From Limanda limanda (Eukaryota > Chordata > Actinopteri > Pleuronectiformes > Pleuronectidae), in the NCBI RefSeq assembly GCF_963576545.1, contig NC_083648.1, positions 14,468,005 to 14,532,004 of the forward strand: a DNA stretch of 64,000 bases. Direction: 5' to 3'. The position numbers and the translations under genes were made by a program. The notes beneath the pieces are model-generated. The model saw only the letters and a list, made by a program, of their open reading frames with translations. It was not told the DNA's origin and did no database searches. Below are positions 1-11,390 of the stretch, one piece after another. Within the stretch, counting starts at the first letter, position 1. Every line of letters starts with the position of its first letter.

Positions 1-840
1 CAGGCTTAAATCACATTCGTCCTAGAATTACATTTTCTAATTGCAGTGAAACAGACCTTGATTATTGTTTCGGTGGCTGGTATTGCACTGGCATGTAAAC
101 CCAACATTTGAGAGAGGATTTAACTGTTGATCTGACACCCAGCATGGGAAAACACATTTGTCTATGAAGGGTGTTGCAAGGGCTAGGAGATTAAGATTAC
201 CCAATATCCACACACTCCTGATCTGGCATGAGCAATTGTAAATCAGCCCAATAATCTGCAGATGGAGGTGGCACTGTGATATCTTGGTCCTGGGAATGGC
301 ATGTCCATTAACTTCTCGAGTTACCCTAGGCATGTTTACTATGGTCTCGAGTTGGGCTGAAGGTGCGTTAGCTCCGTGGCTAACAAGCCGTTGTGTCATT
401 TGTCATCTATAACAGCTGGAGTCAAAGCCCCGCTGTAATAAAACACAGATCACCAGCACAGATCAGGGCTATCATCGCTGTAATGATACTTGCACAGCGA
501 CTGGAACTTGGCTAACGTCAAGTACGCTAACACCCAGGCCTGCTACCCAGCTAGCTACTGTCTGTGCTCGTCTCTAACTGGAGAAGTTTTCCTACAAATG
601 TTAACATTAGCTCACGTCGGACGACGACTAAACGATAACCTCACACACGTCAAATGGATCATATAAACAACATGGCTCATATGCTTCCGGTTATCTGTTA
701 AGCTAGTAGCAGATTTCATTCGACAGTGACATGTTTTTATCTGGATTCGCCAGCTAGCTAGCGCGCAGATGCTAGTGCTAGCATGGAACCCTGTCAGCCC
801 CCGGTGCTCCAGGCTCACATTCGGCCGGTGGAATACTCAC
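1..840 (-). other. cul3: 5' part of cul3 intron 1
   Basis: This stretch follows the exon-1 donor on the minus strand and runs to the window edge. I see no second cul3 exon (expected to begin near MTMDEKYV) in it. The open frames here show no protein resemblance, so I read the stretch as intron. Confidence 0.75.
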
Positions 841-900
841 AGGGAAGGCTCGTATCCTCATCTTGGTGTCCTTCTTGGTGCCGCCTATGAGGTTGGACAT
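841..900 (-). CDS. cul3: cul3 coding exon 1 (Cullin-3 N-terminus, partial gene)
   Basis: Read on the minus strand, an ATG at 900-898 opens 20 codons giving MSNLIGGTKKDTKMRIRAFP, followed at once by a consensus donor (GTGAGT, 840-835). Cullin-3 proteins begin MSNL...RKDTKMRIRAFP, and to my knowledge exon 1 of vertebrate CUL3 ends exactly at this proline. Cullin-3 is the scaffold of CRL3 ubiquitin ligases: its N-terminal part binds BTB-domain substrate adaptors and its C-terminal part binds RBX1. Only the extreme N-terminus is in the window; the rest lies to the left, beyond position 1. Upstream of the ATG the strand is GC-rich with no in-frame competing ATG close by. Teleosts can carry cul3a and cul3b, and 20 residues do not tell me which one this is. 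Confidence 0.9.
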
Positions 901-1260
901 GGTGACTTCGGACGACTTTTGGTTTGTGGCGATTTGAAGACTACATGAAAGGCAGCTGCTGGTGATCGCTTCCTGTGCCGGGGAAGCGGCAGGGGAACCC
1001 GGTGACCTCCCCTTGGGGCAGCGGGTCGTGTCAGGGAGTCCGCGGCGGTGTTGTTGTTGTTGTCACTCGCTCGCTTCGCCCTCGTCCCGGTGGGTGTTTT
1101 GGCTAACGCTAGCCTGCGAGCAGTAAGTGATGGCGGACGGCTGGTCTCCACTGCGCAACGCCGAAATCTCGCGATAGTTGCGTCTGCTTCGCGGACAGGT
1201 GCACGGGTTGATGGAGATAACGGATGATGGCGTTCACATCTCCACCAAAACTTTGTAAGT
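901..1260. promoter_or_regulatory. cul3 5'UTR and GC-rich, possibly bidirectional promoter
   Basis: This is a CpG-rich block just upstream of the cul3 start codon. It contains TCTCGCGA at 1167-1174, the core of the TCTCGCGAGA element found at many housekeeping and bidirectional promoters and known to be bound by BANP. No TATA box is evident. A plus-strand donor (GTAAGT) at 1255 suggests that transcription also leaves in the other direction. The role is inferred from position, composition and motif. Confidence 0.6.
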
Positions 1261-1676
1261 ACTGAGCAACTTAATAACATAGTAATGAAGAATCATATAC
1301 TGACAAAGTGAGCAAAAGACTTTATTCAATGACTAAACTTTACATTAGCTTATCACGTCGTTAGCTCTCTTTAGCTAAATAACACAAGGTACCACTAATT
1401 CAAGCTAGTTAGCCTACCTCTTCCAGGAAGTATACACGGCCCCTCATTCAGTTACATAATGATTCTAAAATATATTCACTGTTAAATGTGTTCAGTTCAT
1501 GCTAATTGTCTTCGTTGCTGTTTTCCAGTTCACTTCAGGTTCTTCAGCTTCCCCAGCTGCAAAGTGCAGTGACCGACCCGAGGCTGGAAGACCGGGTATC
1601 TCCTCACGGTCATGACCACGCTCTCTGGATGACAGGGAGACAAAATGAGAAGAAAGACATCTACAACATCAAATAG
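1130..1676 (+). ncRNA. candidate divergent two-exon transcript opposite cul3
   Basis: On the plus strand, sequence ending at 1254 is followed by GTAAGT. An acceptor with a pyrimidine tract (ends TTTTCCAG at 1528) and a strong donor (GTGAGT from 1677) then bracket a 148-nt segment at 1529-1676. Several short ATG frames exist, for example one opening MEITDDGVHIST in the first exon, but none runs far across the splice. I therefore call it a probable noncoding or 5'UTR transcript. The 5' end is a guess placed near the TCTCGCGA element. No protein family is recognised. Confidence 0.3.
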
Positions 1677-1829
1677 GTGAGTTTTAATGTAATATTTTAT
1701 GTTGGAAGTGGTCGCCCGTTTGCTTCACTTGACCTCTTCATACGCACATTGGTGAATGAGGGAATTCTCATTTTTGGGTGAACTATCCTATGCTGGTTTT
1801 TAAATTTATTACCAAATTTGTTTACTTTT

Positions 1830-1832
<3 letters not shown>

Positions 1833-1899
<67 letters not shown>
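1833..1899. repeat. (CA)n microsatellite
   Basis: This is a perfect or near-perfect CA dinucleotide run of about 67 bp. Open frames reading poly-Cys-Val or poly-His-Thr across it are artefacts. Confidence 0.97.
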
Positions 1900-1902
<3 letters not shown>

Positions 1903-2198
1903 CTACAGTTGTGGGTTAAAAATTGCTTATAACGCCACCCAGTGTCTCAAACTGTCTTGGACCTTGCAAGGCCAATGCTTACCAAGAGTTAACCATTTGG
2001 GATTTCTCTACATCATGACAGCCCCACCACTGTGAAGGTGGACGGCCCCACCGCCACCAGCGACTGATTGTGAGTGGGAATCAGGAAAGAGTTCACTCAT
2101 TTTCAAATCCATACTTAAACTGACCCCCTAAACTACCACATCATCTGTCTTCCATTCAAAGATGTCCCCAATCCTCCCCTGCACTTCAGCTGTCTCAG

Positions 2199-2308
<110 letters not shown>

Positions 2309-2707
2309 TAATCAAACTGCTTGGGACAACCGTGGTCATCCTCTCAGGAAACTGTGGAGGCGAGAAGCCTCTACCTAATATGACATTTTTGTCGCACAAG
2401 TTTGTTAACTGCTCCTGGAGTTGTCGCTTGTAGAAAGTCAACTAATGCAGCGGTCAATCTAATTTATATATCGTGTGTATATTGGGGGTCAAGGTAGATG
2501 TGTCTTAGCCAAGCCTCCCAGCACTTAGTCTAATGGACATTTTTGGATTTTGAGAGAGAGGCACCTCAGCCAAAATGTAGGGGTCAATCTACACTTCAAA
2601 GTAATAACTCAAGACACTCTTCAGAATTAATTATTACAGGGCTATTATTCTTTACCAGGCTCAACCCAAGCTGCATAGTACACAATAGTAATAGTAGATA
2701 AGTTTAC

Positions 2708-2933
2708 CTCTGCACTTGGTTAAAATGATGGGAACCGTTGCATTCTTTCGGAGATTAGCTCCAGCTCTCCTCCTCAGCCCCATGTTCTCCATCTCCAGCT
2801 TTCTGATTTCCATCTGCATCAGCCAGATCACCTGGATGAGCCTCTGTTCTCTGTCCGTGGGGCTGCGGACCCCATGCCTTTCCAACCTGTCTCCATCTTT
2901 CTCACAGACACCCACCTCGCCAGTTGGCCCCAT
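2708..2933 (-). CDS. coiled-coil protein exon, possibly ccdc195-like
   Basis: On the minus strand a 75-codon open segment runs from an ATG at 2933 to a good donor (AGAG|GTAAAC at 2708). It is preceded by an AG acceptor at 2940-2939 and by another at 2961-2960. The translation contains a charged amphipathic stretch, REQRLIQVIWLMQMEIRKLE, continuing into MENMGLRRR, with heptad spacing of Leu, Ile and Met as in a coiled coil. It ends in phase 1, so further exons are expected toward lower coordinates; I could not identify them securely. The RLIQ..MQ.EI.KLE.EN..LR pattern resembles my recollection of the N-terminal coiled coil of CCDC195, whose human gene I believe lies beside CUL3. That agrees with cul3 being next door here. 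The assignment is tentative: the pattern match is from memory and only one exon is visible. Confidence 0.45.
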
Positions 2934-2961
2934 CAGACCTGCCAACACAGCGTGTGTCCCT

Positions 2962-5900
2962 GCACACAGGTCCTCTCTTCTTCAAAGCTGATTTCAGAGC
3001 CCAACATTAGAAATGAGAAAAAGAAAAAGAAGCAATCCTGTCTGCATTCAGACTGTGGATAGTCGGGTCACATGAATAGTCGGGTCACATGATGGGGAGA
3101 GTGCTATTTTCTCAGCGATCTGATGCCTACCACTTTCCCTTCTCCTGTTAAATATTCATCTGGTCTTTCAACATAAAGCAACAATAGGTTCTTGGGAGAG
3201 GCCTATCAATGTGGTCTAACAGTGTGTGTCCAGCTGATACACGGTGAAATGCTTCTTGTTTAACACAACCTCTCAATGTGGCTAAAATACACATAGATGG
3301 GCAACAAGTTACTCACGTTTGTCCAACTTGTATTACAAACCTAAACCTTATTTCTGCATCAACTTCTTGTACTGTGTAATGATCATATATCCCCATGCTG
3401 AAAAAAGACTGTTTCTTAACACATTAAGATTGTTCAAATGAAAGTTAACAAGCTTTATTAACACAATTAATAACTTTAATTATCAGTCTCTCCATTGATA
3501 TCCTCCCTGTTAGGGTACACACGGACGGCATTGTTGTATTCACTGAAATGTAAAAACTACAAAGGTATTGCACATTAAACACAGTCATAAAGCAGGAAAA
3601 TAAAACAAATTTTAGATGTTATAGCTATATTTTCTTGTTTGTTTATGTATTATAATGCAATATATTAGAATGTTAAATTAGAACACATGTATCCCTGGTG
3701 CAGTATTAAGAGGAGAGAATGAGTCATTGAGTGTCTGTCTAGAATTTAAAAATCCCACTGATGTGCTCAGTGAGTAGAAAGCAGAAAATGCTTCACTGAC
3801 CTCTGCTGGTCAAATTTGTAGCATCTCTTCCTGCTGATAACAGTGATATCAAGCTGCTTTTAAGATTGTCTTAATAATGTGTTATGGACACTGATAGATA
3901 TACATTGATAAAATATTGCACACAACAAGTACAACATTAATTAATTTACTGAATAAATGGGCAGTAAAGTGATTAGTGATGAGTAGGATGAACAAAAAAT
4001 ACAAATCATAATATTTTAAGGAGGTCAGGGTGTAATGTAAGGGCAGATAGATAGCCACTATTTGTAGTTTATTTTGAATATCAGTGTTTCACTAAGCACC
4101 TCGAAAGACCTCTACAGTAAATGCCTGTGATGTCTTTGTTTAAGTAGTCCTTGTAGAAGGCCATTAAACCCTCTGCTCCACAGTCTTCATGTTGCACTCT
4201 TATTCATGAAACCTCAGCCGAGCCATGGTTCATGAAACAATGATACATCATAGAAAATGTCTTATAGGATTGTGTACATATCAGATGAGATCAGATCACC
4301 ACATTCTGTACATTTCGTTTCTCAGGTAACATCCTCCCTGATATTGATATTGATACTGAGGATGGTTTTATGTGAACCGGGGTTTCTACAAAGAAAGTGC
4401 TCCAGTTACAATCTGTGTGTGCTTAGAAATAAAGTGTTGTGCATCTAACAGAGCAAATTATATCTCATGGGCAAATTTACATTTTTCTTTATCCTAGAGC
4501 AATAACACAGAAAATCTATTGTATTTGATGATGTGGTGTGTGTAACTATAATCCTTGTTGACTTGGTCTCTAACTTTGTGAGTAAACAGTCCTCTGTGGC
4601 ACACAAACGATAAGTGAAGCATGATATCAAGTCGCTTGTTTGCTTGTGCCGAATTTCGACCCCACATTAAATACTCAAAGTTCCTCCCATTCCACAGTGT
4701 GGTGTGTAAGCTGTTTGTCTGCTGATAACAACCCCCTCAGCAACAGTGAGATAAACCCCACATGCTGCTGTATAGACAACTAATATGTTGTCTGTCAACA
4801 GGGCAGAACAGCATCAAAATGGTGATATCACTGTTGTTGGCTTCACTAAAAGTACATTTTTCCAACACAGTAACAACATTAAAAAAAAGTTTAGATTTTT
4901 TTGCCATGTGATATCAAGGATGCACAGCAGGTGGCGTGGTCTGTAGTCTGAGTTTAACAAAATAAGGCCCAGTTCACTCAGGCTTCACTCCATGTGCAAG
5001 CACATGACATCCTCCCAGCAGCAAGGTAAGCCAAAAGGACAACAGTATAAAGTGGTGCATTCGAAAGCAGAGGTAATTGATTTTTTTTGCAAGTGATTAC
5101 AGAGGCAGAATTTAATACACTGCTTTTGATTTCAGCTCTTTTCATTGCGGCTACTTGCTTTTGCAAACATGACACCAGAGGGCCAGGACAAATGCAGCTC
5201 GCTTCAGAATCCCGCACTCATCATTTTAGCCAAGTTGCTGTTGACCCGGCGCCAACACCACAAAACAGGACAAGTAATTTAATTTGCCACTGCTGTCGAC
5301 CTTGAAGCAGGGAATGTAGGCTACCAGAATCCCAATAGGGAGGCTTGAAGAAAACATCCTGGGAGCTGAGAGAGGGGTCATAATTTTGTCCTTCAGGATT
5401 TTTCTATTCCTGTTTTTAAGGTAGTAAGGTACTATCACTGAGATCTAAGTTGATTTTCTTTCTATTAATTTAATATAAGGTTTATATATTTTTAGCTTTA
5501 GCAGTTATTGGAGCCAGAGCACCCTGTGTATAATCACAACCATATGACTACACAAGAAAATAAAACAATATAAATGTAGTCTGCTATTAACACTTTCAAG
5601 GCAAGTACTCTGCTTGATACAACTTCTCACCCTTTTCATGGCATCTAAAAAGTGACATGTAGGCACTGCTTTCCAAAAACTTCCTCTACCTTCATGTTAG
5701 AACAGATGACCTAACTATAGCATACAGACCTTATCCTAGTAAACATGTGTACGTATATGTAAGCTTTATACGTCACCAACAAGGATAAGATCATGACTGA
5801 CTGGATACATCATTCTGAGGTCTGGAAAATGTCAACTCTCCGTATGAGATGTGCTAAACAAACCAAAAGTCTCATAGGAGAGAAGTAGAAATGTGTGGCA

Positions 5901-8751
5901 CATCTGCTTTCATTATTTGATACATGCCAAAGATGTGTCAAGGTAGTTCTATAAGTCATCTTTACATATCTCAGAATGTATCAAGAAATGATTTGTTCAT
6001 GCAGCTGACATTCATGTTGATGAAATCAAATTATTAGATTATTTTACAATTGACTATTTTGAAAATCTTTGCAGCGTGTAAAAAGAACAAAAACACTGTC
6101 CGAATTTGTCATGATATGACATTAAGAGGTTAGATACACACACACAAATCCCCTTAGTAAAACAAGTGTCCTCTTACTTTGTATTAGGTTAGCAATGTTT
6201 ATGTGGAGAAACATCCCCCGTCCCATCTCTCATCACCCAAAGGGAACAAATGTACCAGTGTCCTCTCCCAGCCATGTGATGTGATGTGACCTGATCGTAA
6301 TTGCAGCCGCTTGTTGCCCTATCATGGTGGCATCTTAAATCACCCCGGTGAAAATATCTTGGGTTAGAATTCAATATTGGTCATAAAATCTAAATATAAG
6401 GCCCCAGAGACTGAGCTGTTTCACAGAATGCCGTGGTAGCTGTCTGGAAAAAAGATGGAGTGGTTAATAAGGTTGGAAAGTGAAGTCCAAGTTGCTATAA
6501 CCGTGGCTCTGAGCGTAATATTTATGAAATGTTGTAATGACTTTGAAGAAGCTATTTGAAAGGACATTGTGAATCCAGCGCTATGTGTCCTTGTCTTCCA
6601 GCATGCCAGTGTTTCAAATAGAAACCTGTAGGTTTTCCAGCTGCTCTGCACTGTCTTTAATGACATAGCTCATAGCCGCAGTCCCATTCAACAGCCTTCA
6701 TTATGACTCAGTAATCACAGGCTACGTTTGTTTTTCCCTCAACTCGCTCTATGTGTCTTGCTCTTGCTCTCTGGAAACCTATAGGCCTCTGCCTCTCTCC
6801 CCCTCTGTTTGTCTTCCTCTAAGCAAGACAAATCCAGTAGTGAGCAAGAGCCGCTACTGGAGAAAGCGTTTGTTTACTTTTCGGCACAGACTGGTGCTCT
6901 GTAGGGGAGCAGTCTGTTATTTATGGCTCAGGGCCTTATGTGATTGGCTGAGGAGAGATATAATTATGTCTGGCGCTCAGCTTAGCTAGTTTTAGAGCTA
7001 CAATTGGTGCCATGTTGAGTTCACCGGTTGCTAGGACACTAAGTGGAGGGTCTTGTACTGTATAGAAAATGTTTTTGATATGGACTGAACCCTTTTTTTG
7101 TACTTAGCCTCAGTCTAGTGAGACATGTTACCTAATAGTGGGCAGTGTCATTATTCATTACTGATACTGTGATATGAGACTGTCTGGAATTTTGTTTGTG
7201 TTTAAGGATACGCTCGTAGCTTTCCACTGAATCCATGAATTTTCTCCTCCATCACTTGAAATGCTTCAGGGAGGTATGGCTTTGCCAGCATTAACAGGAG
7301 AGATGATTACAGTAAGCAAAAACTGTGAACCTTTAATTGTTTGATTGTGTAATTGTTATTTCTTTAACCCTATACGAAGCAATACATGCTTGAATGTCTG
7401 GTAAATTACATGGCCTGTAGTTTATACCTGTTGTTTACCATTCTTCAATAATTGTCTATACATATCTTTTGTGCCAACAGATACGTGACTGGTATGTGAT
7501 CAATACTGTAGGTATTTGAACACATTAACTATTAAAACGATTGATATTTAGCAGTGCAGATTGAAACTGGGCTACACATGCTGGGAACAACCTCCTATAG
7601 TTCCTTATTAGTTATTTATTATTTATTAACTTTTTTACCATTGGCTGATTGGCTGTTATCCAACGAACTGGCAAGACAGGTACTGCTCAAACAGCATCAG
7701 AGGGCTGTAAAAAAATGTTTATTGATGCTACCTGTCGCTTATAGCCTCAAGGCTAGACATGCTTATTTTTATAGCACCTAATCATATTCTTACAAATGTA
7801 AAATAAGAAAAAAGTTCCTGTCTGAATTCATAATGACAGTAAGATGGTATAACAATTTCCAAGGAGCTGCAAGGAAATTGCACTATATGCAATGAGTATG
7901 GAAGAGACAGGATAATTAAGTCTCAACAAACTTCTTGATAATAGGTAATTTACAGCTTAAAATGACCTAATAAAACACAAAGATTCCTTATAAATTATAA
8001 TATTCAATTCCTGTGAGTGTAGGTTAACTGAATTAATACTTGTACGTGACACAAAGGGAATGAATAATTCTCTTTATGAAACCAAGTTACTTATGGCTTT
8101 GCCCTAATAGCCTTTATCTCCTCATTATGCAGGGTGGTCGGAAAGGGACCCTGAACAGACTAATGGGATTATGTCAGTTTGAATTCGCCTTTGCCGCTTT
8201 CACTGCACACACTTGCAGCAAAACTGCAGCCATGTTATTTGTCTGCTCCCTATTGGAGGTGGGAGGCGAAGATGAGACTTAAGCACTTCAGCATAGATAA
8301 TCCTGTTGTGTATTCCGAACCATGGCTTATGTGATCACAGAATTCTTTTATACACGTATAGTTCTAGCCCAAGCAGAAAAACATAGAGATGCGAATGAGT
8401 CGACACTCAATAAATAATCCTCATCTAATCCATTTATTTTAAACACATGGGCTGCCAGTGGTAATAAATGTGATGTGTAGATCTTTTTTCATGAATTCAC
8501 ACAGTTGCAGCGCTGTCTCTTTTTGATCTTTAGTTTTCATAGTTTTTAAAAAGTGGCACATTTCAACTTTTTATACTTTAATTGCTGTTTTGATCTGTCT
8601 ATCTTCAAGCAAAAGCACCGCCTGTTTATATTGAGTCAGTGTAAGTAAGAAAATCTTTGTAGAACTTATATACTGTGCATCTCTAAAATGTAAAATAAGT
8701 GTCTGCTCTCCCTCGTTCTCTGTCAAATGAGAAACAGCCAGATCAATGCAG
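2962..8751. other. intergenic stretch, no gene recognised
   Basis: Both strands were scanned. All open frames are short (under 85 codons), AT-rich and without family resemblance. Notable are a tandem 17-bp duplication at 3059-3092 and otherwise unique sequence. I see no RNA gene or complete transposable element. Confidence 0.6.
3059..3092. repeat. tandem duplication of a 17-bp unit carrying TCACATGA
   Basis: The unit ATAGTCGGGTCACATGA occurs twice head to tail with no mismatch. Each copy contains TCACATGA, the reverse complement of the M-box/MiT-TFE-type E-box TCATGTGA. A regulatory role is inference only. Confidence 0.8.
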
Positions 8752-8849
8752 AGAAGAAACACTTCTCGCCCGGCAGCATCTGGTTACAGTGCAGCCGAGG
8801 ATATTGAAGATTACATGACATCGCGTCAGGGCCTGGATGATTGGATCGT
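8752..8849 (+). other. candidate unassigned exon (strong donor)
   Basis: A GC-richer segment ends at a near-perfect donor (GTAAGTAT from 8850). It is preceded by an AG at 8750-8751 with only a weak pyrimidine tract. It is one of a plus-strand series with the segments at 9334-9420 and 10131-10411. It may be an upstream mbnl1 5'UTR exon or a lncRNA exon. Confidence 0.2.
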
Positions 8850-9333
8850 GTAAGTATAGACTCTCTGATTAGTCCTCTCTTCACACCTAATTACTGGTGT
8901 GATTTTATGGCGAGCTGTTGTAACAGTGGACAATGGATAGTCGCGTCTAAATCCGTTACAAGACTAAGCTGTCCACATATCTACTGAAAGTGCTGTAAAT
9001 ATGTTTGTTTCCAAAGAGGCAAACTTGATAAACTACAAGTGGGAGTCATTTCAATTGTAAGGGTGCTTTGTTGAAATATTTAAATAGTTACTATAGTGCA
9101 TGGTAATGACATTTATAGCAAAATGATGATTAAAATGACGCTTCCAAATAACGATTCTTAACTGTCAAGTCTCTCCAGCTCCTTAGCATAGCTAGGAATG
9201 CATTGGTGCCACTTGCCGACCGCAGCGTCCAGGGAGACCTAAAAAGGGAAGGAGTCTCACTCTGATTCCTGGCAGCTCATGGAGCAGTGGAGGCTAAATT
9301 AGTCCTGGTTTCATTGACTTCCAATCCTCCCAG

Positions 9334-9420
9334 TCCCAGCAGCCCTGCAGCCAGAGGAGGGGAGGCCGGCTGGTCCTCAGGGGCCCTGATGCTTCCTCAG
9401 AAGTTCCAGACGCTGCCTGC
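9334..9420 (+). other. candidate unassigned exon
   Basis: A pyrimidine-rich acceptor region (TCCAATCCTCCCAG ending at 9333) and a strong donor (GTAAGTTAA from 9421) bracket an 87-nt GC-rich segment in AT-rich surroundings. No open frame is maintained with its neighbours, so a noncoding or 5'UTR exon is the most that can be said. Confidence 0.3.
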
Positions 9421-10130
9421 GTAAGTTAAAGTGTCAGATGGTGAGATGATATTTCAGGGAAGCTTGAGATGGGAGATTGCATCTCTTATATTCTGCGTAA
9501 AGGTAAAAGTAACATGAATAACATCAAGGATTCTGTGATGTTTACCATTTTAACATCACAAAAAATTAAAAGGTAAACTTTAATGATAGTTTAATCACTG
9601 TGAACAGACTACAAACTATGTTCTTTTGTTCTTACTCAGGGATTTTGAGAGACCTGAAGGGGTTAAAATATCCATTATTTCTTTAGATATTTTTTATCAT
9701 CTTGCTACCTCTCAGATTCATATTAGGACTGATTAGAGGGAAACAATGCTTCATTGTACAAAAAGAGATAACTTTATGGTACAAGCCACAATGATGTCTA
9801 CCAAATGTATAATGAAATTGAAAGATCACCAAATAGTCTGGAAAAACCCATTTAACCTCTTTTAAGTTTGGTTGAACCAAAATATTGATTTACGAAACCG
9901 TCAAATTATCAACTACATCTTTGCACTGAAAACCTCCTGTCTGGATTTGTGTATTTGTATTGTGTGATAGGAAACTGGCATCATGCAGAGGCTGTAACTT
10001 GTCTAGACTTTATTCATTTATGGGAAATATGCCAAAATGCCATAATAATTTAATAACGATATATTACATTAGGAAATGATGTGTTGCAGATAATGTGCAA
10101 CCTGCTCTGTATGTTTTTTTCTGCTGACAG

Positions 10131-10265
10131 AACACTTGTTGTCTGCCTCCAGCTCTTCGCTGCTCTTTCCCCCTCACTGTGCTGTCCAGTGTGATTGACC
10201 GTGTCTCTTTCTCTGTGCTGGCAGCTATGGACAGGTGCTGAGTGCTGCTGAGTTTTGCTGTGTGT

Positions 10266-10297
<32 letters not shown>

Positions 10298-10411
10298 CCT
10301 CCAGGGGCCTGGTTCAACATTCCAGTGATAGTTTGATAGACACAGACCTTGGGGGAGGAAGAGGTGGGGGCCAGATTCCTGTACAAACTTCAATGAAGAA
10401 GAGCTGAGGGG
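10131..10411 (+). other. candidate unassigned exon containing a short (TG)n
   Basis: The acceptor has a run of T (ending CTGCTGACAG at 10130) and the donor is GTAAGT from 10412. Inside is an impure TG repeat at about 10258-10298. Coding potential is not apparent. Confidence 0.25.
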
Positions 10412-11318
10412 GTAAGTGAAAAACCTCTGTCGATGTTGCCACTGTGGGGATTGTGATAACACACTGCAAGTTCCCTTTATTTTCAAAGTCTCAACTGCAG
10501 CCTTTACGACACCCCACTTCCTGATTTACAGAGCTGTTTGTCTGCTTATCTCTCAGGCTCAAAACTTCTCTAATGTCACAGGGACTTCCTCTTTCACACA
10601 CCAACAGGCTGTAAGGCTGCACACACACACACATTTTACACAATGTATAAACCCACCTTTTTGAAAATGGAGTGAAAGAGGAAGTTATAAAAAGTGGAGT
10701 CAGATAGAGGCGGGGTAATAACAAGGTGACCATATTTGGTATCAGTAGATAATGCAAGCAGAAGATGCAAATGAGATAAGGAGTGGTTGTCATGGAGACT
10801 TGATGTTGCGCAGTGATCGTTCACTGCAAACCTGACCGCATTTGTGGTATGGCCGTTGCCAAGCAGAAGCTGCTATTATGAGAGAGTGAGAGAAGAAGAG
10901 GAAGAGAGAAATGAAAATGTTAGTTTCCCACAATGCATTGCTTCAGCATGACCTGTGTTGGATTGGCTTCGTCTCTCTCAGTGTCACATCATCCAGAGAC
11001 AGACACGCAGGTAAGCTCTCTCTGTGAAATCACTCTATAGCAATAATGCCTGTAGATAACTTAAAATGATGCCATAGTCTGATGTTATTCAGTGTTTCCA
11101 CTTAAGCGTGTACTTTTTGATGGGGGAAGTTTACTGTAAAAACATAGAACACATGTTGCTCTGTAACAGTCCTTTTGAGAGCTAAAGAGAGTTTCGTCTT
11201 TACAGCATTATAACTGCAGGTTAATGTGGCTGAAAGCTCAAGTGAAAGAGATTTTTGCAACGGGTGCTTTCATTCATTTTCAATTTACCTCCAAGATAAG
11301 CTTCAAGCTTGAATGGTG

Positions 11319-11319
<1 letters not shown>

Positions 11320-11369
<50 letters not shown>

Positions 11370-11384
11370 ACACACACACACACA
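11320..11384. repeat. (CA)n microsatellite
   Basis: This is a CA run of about 65 bp interrupted once by a T, followed by a looser TCACAC-rich tail to about 11415. Confidence 0.95.
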
Positions 11385-11390
11385 AACTCA

